From: an uncultured Kiloniellales bacterium
GTDB lineage: Bacteria > Pseudomonadota > Alphaproteobacteria > Kiloniellales > JAKSDN01
Assembly: GCA_947259625.1 (NCBI GenBank)
Contig: CAMYMY010000198.1
Span: forward strand, 1 to 7,358
Direction of reading: 5' to 3'
Length of the DNA: 7,358 nt
The notes beneath the pieces were generated by a model. It worked only from the letters and a program-made list of their open reading frames with translations, did not search any database and was not told the DNA's origin. Positions 5,981 to 7,358 of this stretch are shown here, piece after piece; the first letter of the stretch is position 1; each line of letters begins with the position of its first letter. Made by a program: the position numbers and the translations under genes.

Positions 5981-6090
5981 CAATATGAAATCCCGCTCCA
6001 AAGTAATTTTCTTGTGCATAACTTGGATCACATTTCACAATGTTGCGCGAGTTTCCCCACAACTTTATCCACAATTCCGCATCGCACAAT
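5981..6090. other. AT-rich island with DnaA boxes: candidate oriC or DnaA-regulated site
   Basis: TTATCCACA, the exact consensus DnaA box, lies at 6065-6073 on the plus strand. TTATGCACA, an exact TTATNCACA match, lies at 6013-6021 on the minus strand. A weaker TTCCCCACA (6053-6061, two mismatches) sits beside the first. They lie within or next to the most AT-rich stretch of the window (from about 5981), inside 1.3 kb without genes. This is the usual makeup of a bacterial origin: DnaA boxes next to a meltable AT-rich element. Against it: only two strong boxes, genes on both sides pointing the same way, and no typical origin neighbours (hemE, dnaA, dnaN, gidA, parAB). A DnaA-controlled promoter for sdh is the alternative. 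Confidence 0.4.
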
Positions 6091-6145
6091 CTCCGCTCCT
6101 AGCCGACCCCCTAGGGATTGGGGCCTGTGCATCTCCGCCTACTGC

Positions 6146-6171
6146 GTCATGGGGGTCATATTGCGGTGCAG
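6146..6171. promoter_or_regulatory. Possible regulator sites upstream of sdhC
   Basis: GTCAT occurs twice, 9 bp apart (6146-6150 and 6155-6159). It is followed by the dyad TTGC-GGT-GCAG (6161-6171), which has TGC and GCA half-sites. TGC-N3-GCA dyads resemble those bound by PhaR-type regulators of carbon storage in alphaproteobacteria; that link is from memory and speculative. The position, about 150 bp before sdhC, suits control of the sdh operon. Confidence 0.25.
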
Positions 6172-6175
6172 TAAG

Positions 6176-6196
6176 GGCTCGCCCTTTGGGCGGGCC
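6176..6196 (+). other. Strong RNA hairpin in the sdh leader region
   Basis: GGCTCGCCC (6176-6184) and GGGCGGGCC (6188-6196) form nine pairs as RNA, one of them G-U, around a UUU loop. No T-tract follows, so it is not a standard terminator. It may shape an mRNA leader if transcription starts upstream, or mark a boundary with the noncoding block to the left. Confidence 0.4.
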
Positions 6197-6203
6197 GGTG
6201 TCG

Positions 6204-6232
6204 TTGACTCCTCCGGTCACGGAGGCTAAATG
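6204..6232 (+). promoter_or_regulatory. Candidate sdhCDA promoter with a dyad filling its spacer
   Basis: TTGACT (6204-6209, five of six -35 bases) is followed by exactly 17 bp and then TAAATG (6227-6232, a weak -10). The spacer is almost entirely a perfect inverted repeat, CCTCCG (6210-6215), GTCA, CGGAGG (6220-6225). That is a classic position for a repressor operator. Transcription would start near 6239, leaving a leader of about 77 nt. GACTC at 6206-6210 is also a CcrM-type GANTC site overlapping the -35. The weak -10 keeps confidence low. Confidence 0.35.
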
Positions 6233-6315
6233 ATCCAAGTCAATCGGGTTCGCATCTTCCTGCGGCCATCCGTATCGACGGGGGCTCGAAAGGCCCTCTG
6301 GGGGAAGGCGGGTTC

Positions 6316-6714
6316 ATGTCCAGCGATAACCGGCCCCTGTCGCCTCACCTGCAGGTCTACCGGCCGCAGCTGACCTCGGTGCTGTCGTTCCTGCACCGTA
6401 TGACGGGCGTGGCGCTGACGCCGGGGACGTTACTGCTGCTCTACTGGCTGGCCGCCGCGGCGGCCGGGCCCGAGGCCTTCGCCACGGCGCAGGCCCTGAT
6501 CGGCTCCATTATCGGCCGCCTGCTGCTGCTCGGCTGGTCCTTCGCGCTCTTCTATCACCTCTGCAACGGCATCCGGCACCTGTTCTGGGACGCCGGCTAT
6601 GGCCTCGAGCTGCCCGATCTCTACCGCTCCGGTTGGTTGATGGTGTTCGCCGCCTGCGCGCTCACCCTGGGCAGCTGGATACTGGGCTATGCCATGCGGA
6701 GCGGCGCCTGGTGA
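6316..6714 (+). CDS. sdhC: Succinate dehydrogenase cytochrome b556 subunit SdhC
   Basis: Membrane anchor of complex II; with SdhD it binds heme b and ubiquinone in the inner membrane. The 132-residue protein has the standard length. The N-terminus RPLSPHLQVYRPQLTSVLSFLHRMTG is the SdhC signature. S24 and R28 of the SFLHR segment correspond to the quinone-site serine and arginine of E. coli (S27, R31). YHLCNGIRHLFWD (80-92) supplies the heme-ligand histidine, H81. Three hydrophobic helices lie at about 32-50, 62-82 and 105-127. GGGGAAGG (6301-6308) is the ribosome site for the ATG. It is the first gene of the sdh operon, preceded by a long leader, and its TGA overlaps the sdhD start by four bases. 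Confidence 0.96.
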   Translation: MSSDNRPLSPHLQVYRPQLTSVLSFLHRMTGVALTPGTLLLLYWLAAAAAGPEAFATAQALIGSIIGRLLLLGWSFALFYHLCNGIRHLFWDAGYGLELPDLYRSGWLMVFAACALTLGSWILGYAMRSGAW

Positions 6715-7091
6715 GCCGGCGCTCGCCGCTCGGCCGGGTGCGCGGCCTGGGCTCCGCCAAGGAGGGCGCGGGCCACTGGTGGGGGCTGCGCTTCTCCGCG
6801 CTGGCCTTGATCCCGCTCACCCTGTGGTTCGCCGCCTCGGTGGCGGTCATGAGCGGCGCCGGCTACGAGACCGTGCGGGCCTGGGCCGCCTCCCCTCTGG
6901 TGGCCGGCCTGCTGCTCCTGCTGATCGTCGCCGTCTTCTATCACGGCGCCCGGGGGCTCCAGGAGGTGATCGAGGACTACGTGCCGCGCAAGAGCGTGAA
7001 GTTCACCGCCATTCTCGCGGTCCAGGCCGCCTCCATCGTGCTCGGGCTGACCGGCGTGCTTTCGGTCCTGCTGCTGTTGTTCAGGGTGTGA
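6711..7091 (+). CDS. sdhD: Succinate dehydrogenase membrane anchor subunit SdhD
   Basis: Second hydrophobic anchor of complex II; completes the heme b and ubiquinone site with SdhC. The start is taken as GTG 6711, which overlaps the sdhC stop (GTGA) and has GGAG at 6698-6701 nine bases upstream. This gives 126 residues, the usual length, starting MSRRSPLGRVRGLGSAKEG, a typical SdhD N-terminus. Three helices lie at about 29-48, 60-78 and 99-124. The signature FYHGARGLQEVIEDYV has H78 (heme ligand) and D89-Y90. The H-to-Y spacing of 12 equals that of E. coli H71/Y83, where the tyrosine contacts quinone. The frame is open further upstream inside sdhC, but that stretch is not SdhD-like. Confidence 0.93.
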   Translation: MSRRSPLGRVRGLGSAKEGAGHWWGLRFSALALIPLTLWFAASVAVMSGAGYETVRAWAASPLVAGLLLLLIVAVFYHGARGLQEVIEDYVPRKSVKFTAILAVQAASIVLGLTGVLSVLLLLFRV

Positions 7092-7095
7092 CTCC

Positions 7096-7358
7096 ATGAC
7101 CACGGCCTACGAGATCATCGACCACACCTATGACGTCGTCGTCGTTGGCGCCGGCGGGGCCGGTCTGCGCGCGACCCTGGGCCTGGCCGAGGCCGGCCTG
7201 AAGACCGCCTGCATCACCAAGGTGTTTCCGACCCGCAGCCATACCGTGGCGGCCCAGGGCGGCGTCTCGGCGGCGCTCGGCAACATGGGCGAGGACGACT
7301 GGCGCTGGCACATGTACGACACGGTCAAGGGCTCGGACTGGCTGGGCGACCAGGACGC
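7096..7358 (+). CDS. sdhA: Succinate dehydrogenase flavoprotein subunit SdhA, first 87 codons (cut by window end)
   Basis: Catalytic subunit of complex II, which oxidises succinate to fumarate and passes electrons to FAD. The visible part is the N-terminal FAD-binding fold. YDVVVVGAGGAGLRA (12-26) carries the GxGxxG dinucleotide-binding motif. KVFPTRSHTVAAQGG (42-56) carries H49, the histidine expected to bind FAD covalently. Then come SAALGNMGEDDWRWHMYDT and KGSDWLGDQDA, all standard for SdhA. The ATG lies four bases after the sdhD stop, with AGGGTG (7083-7088) as ribosome site. The remaining roughly 500 residues, and probably sdhB, lie beyond the window. Confidence 0.97.
   Translation, partial: MTTAYEIIDHTYDVVVVGAGGAGLRATLGLAEAGLKTACITKVFPTRSHTVAAQGGVSAALGNMGEDDWRWHMYDTVKGSDWLGDQD

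Noticed and set aside
6109..6116. CCCTAGGG palindrome between the DnaA boxes and sdhC
   Set aside because: An isolated 8-bp palindrome with no second copy or known role. Not enough for a feature.
6126..6134. Further DnaA-like box (AGATGCACA on the minus strand)
   Set aside because: Two mismatches to the consensus and outside the AT-rich island. Not counted as a box.
5148..6233. 361-codon open frame on the plus strand in the noncoding region
   Set aside because: The translation is arginine, proline and glycine rich with no motif, no ribosome site and none of the codon bias of the real genes. Stops are scarce simply because the DNA is GC-rich.
5006..6315. CRISPR array, insertion sequence or group II intron in the long intergenic region
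   Set aside because: There are no regularly spaced direct repeats, no transposase or reverse transcriptase motif, no clear terminal inverted repeats and no domain V-like hairpin.

Overview
The window looks like chromosomal DNA of a GC-rich alphaproteobacterium, possibly a Rhodospirillales-type lineage. Three things suggest this: the high GC and GC-rich third codon positions of every real gene, an sdhC-sdhD-sdhA gene order, and a malyl-CoA thioesterase/mesaconyl-CoA hydratase pair typical of alphaproteobacteria that use the ethylmalonyl-CoA pathway. No organism name can be given from the sequence alone.

Left part (1-3038). The 5' end of an unidentified gene leaves the window on the minus strand (1-154). 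Next is a KefB/KefC-type cation:proton antiporter on the plus strand (353-2061). It is broken near its N-terminus: about 26 expected codons are missing at about 538/541 and the frame shifts. The gene meets pdxY (pyridoxal kinase, minus strand, 2062-2931) end to end, and the two stop codons together read TGATCA. A 107-bp divergent spacer between pdxY and mcl2 holds a plausible sigma70 promoter and three copies of a GCGGTC motif.

Middle part (3039-5005). mcl2 (CoA ester lyase family, Mcl2 type) and mch (MaoC-type mesaconyl-CoA hydratase) overlap by one base and probably form one operon. Their likely shared role is C2/C1 assimilation through (S)-malyl-CoA, beta-methylmalyl-CoA and mesaconyl-CoA. 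The mch reading frame runs past the usual family C-terminus into a stretch of different composition.

Noncoding part (5006-6315, about 1.3 kb). I see no convincing protein gene here. Starting from mch it holds: a lower-GC strip; a -35-like element and hairpin; a strong two-part stem ending in seven Ts (terminator, or 3' end of a small RNA); about 0.8 kb of GC-rich sequence dense in hairpins; an AT-rich island with two exact DnaA boxes in opposite orientation (a candidate replication origin or DnaA-controlled site); and the leader of the sdh operon with several dyads and a candidate promoter.

Right part (6316-7358). sdhC, sdhD and the first 87 codons of sdhA are tightly packed. They encode the two membrane anchors and the flavoprotein of succinate dehydrogenase (complex II). 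Succinate dehydrogenase receives the succinate that the ethylmalonyl-CoA pathway ultimately yields, so the two operons are metabolically linked, but nothing in the sequence shows shared control.
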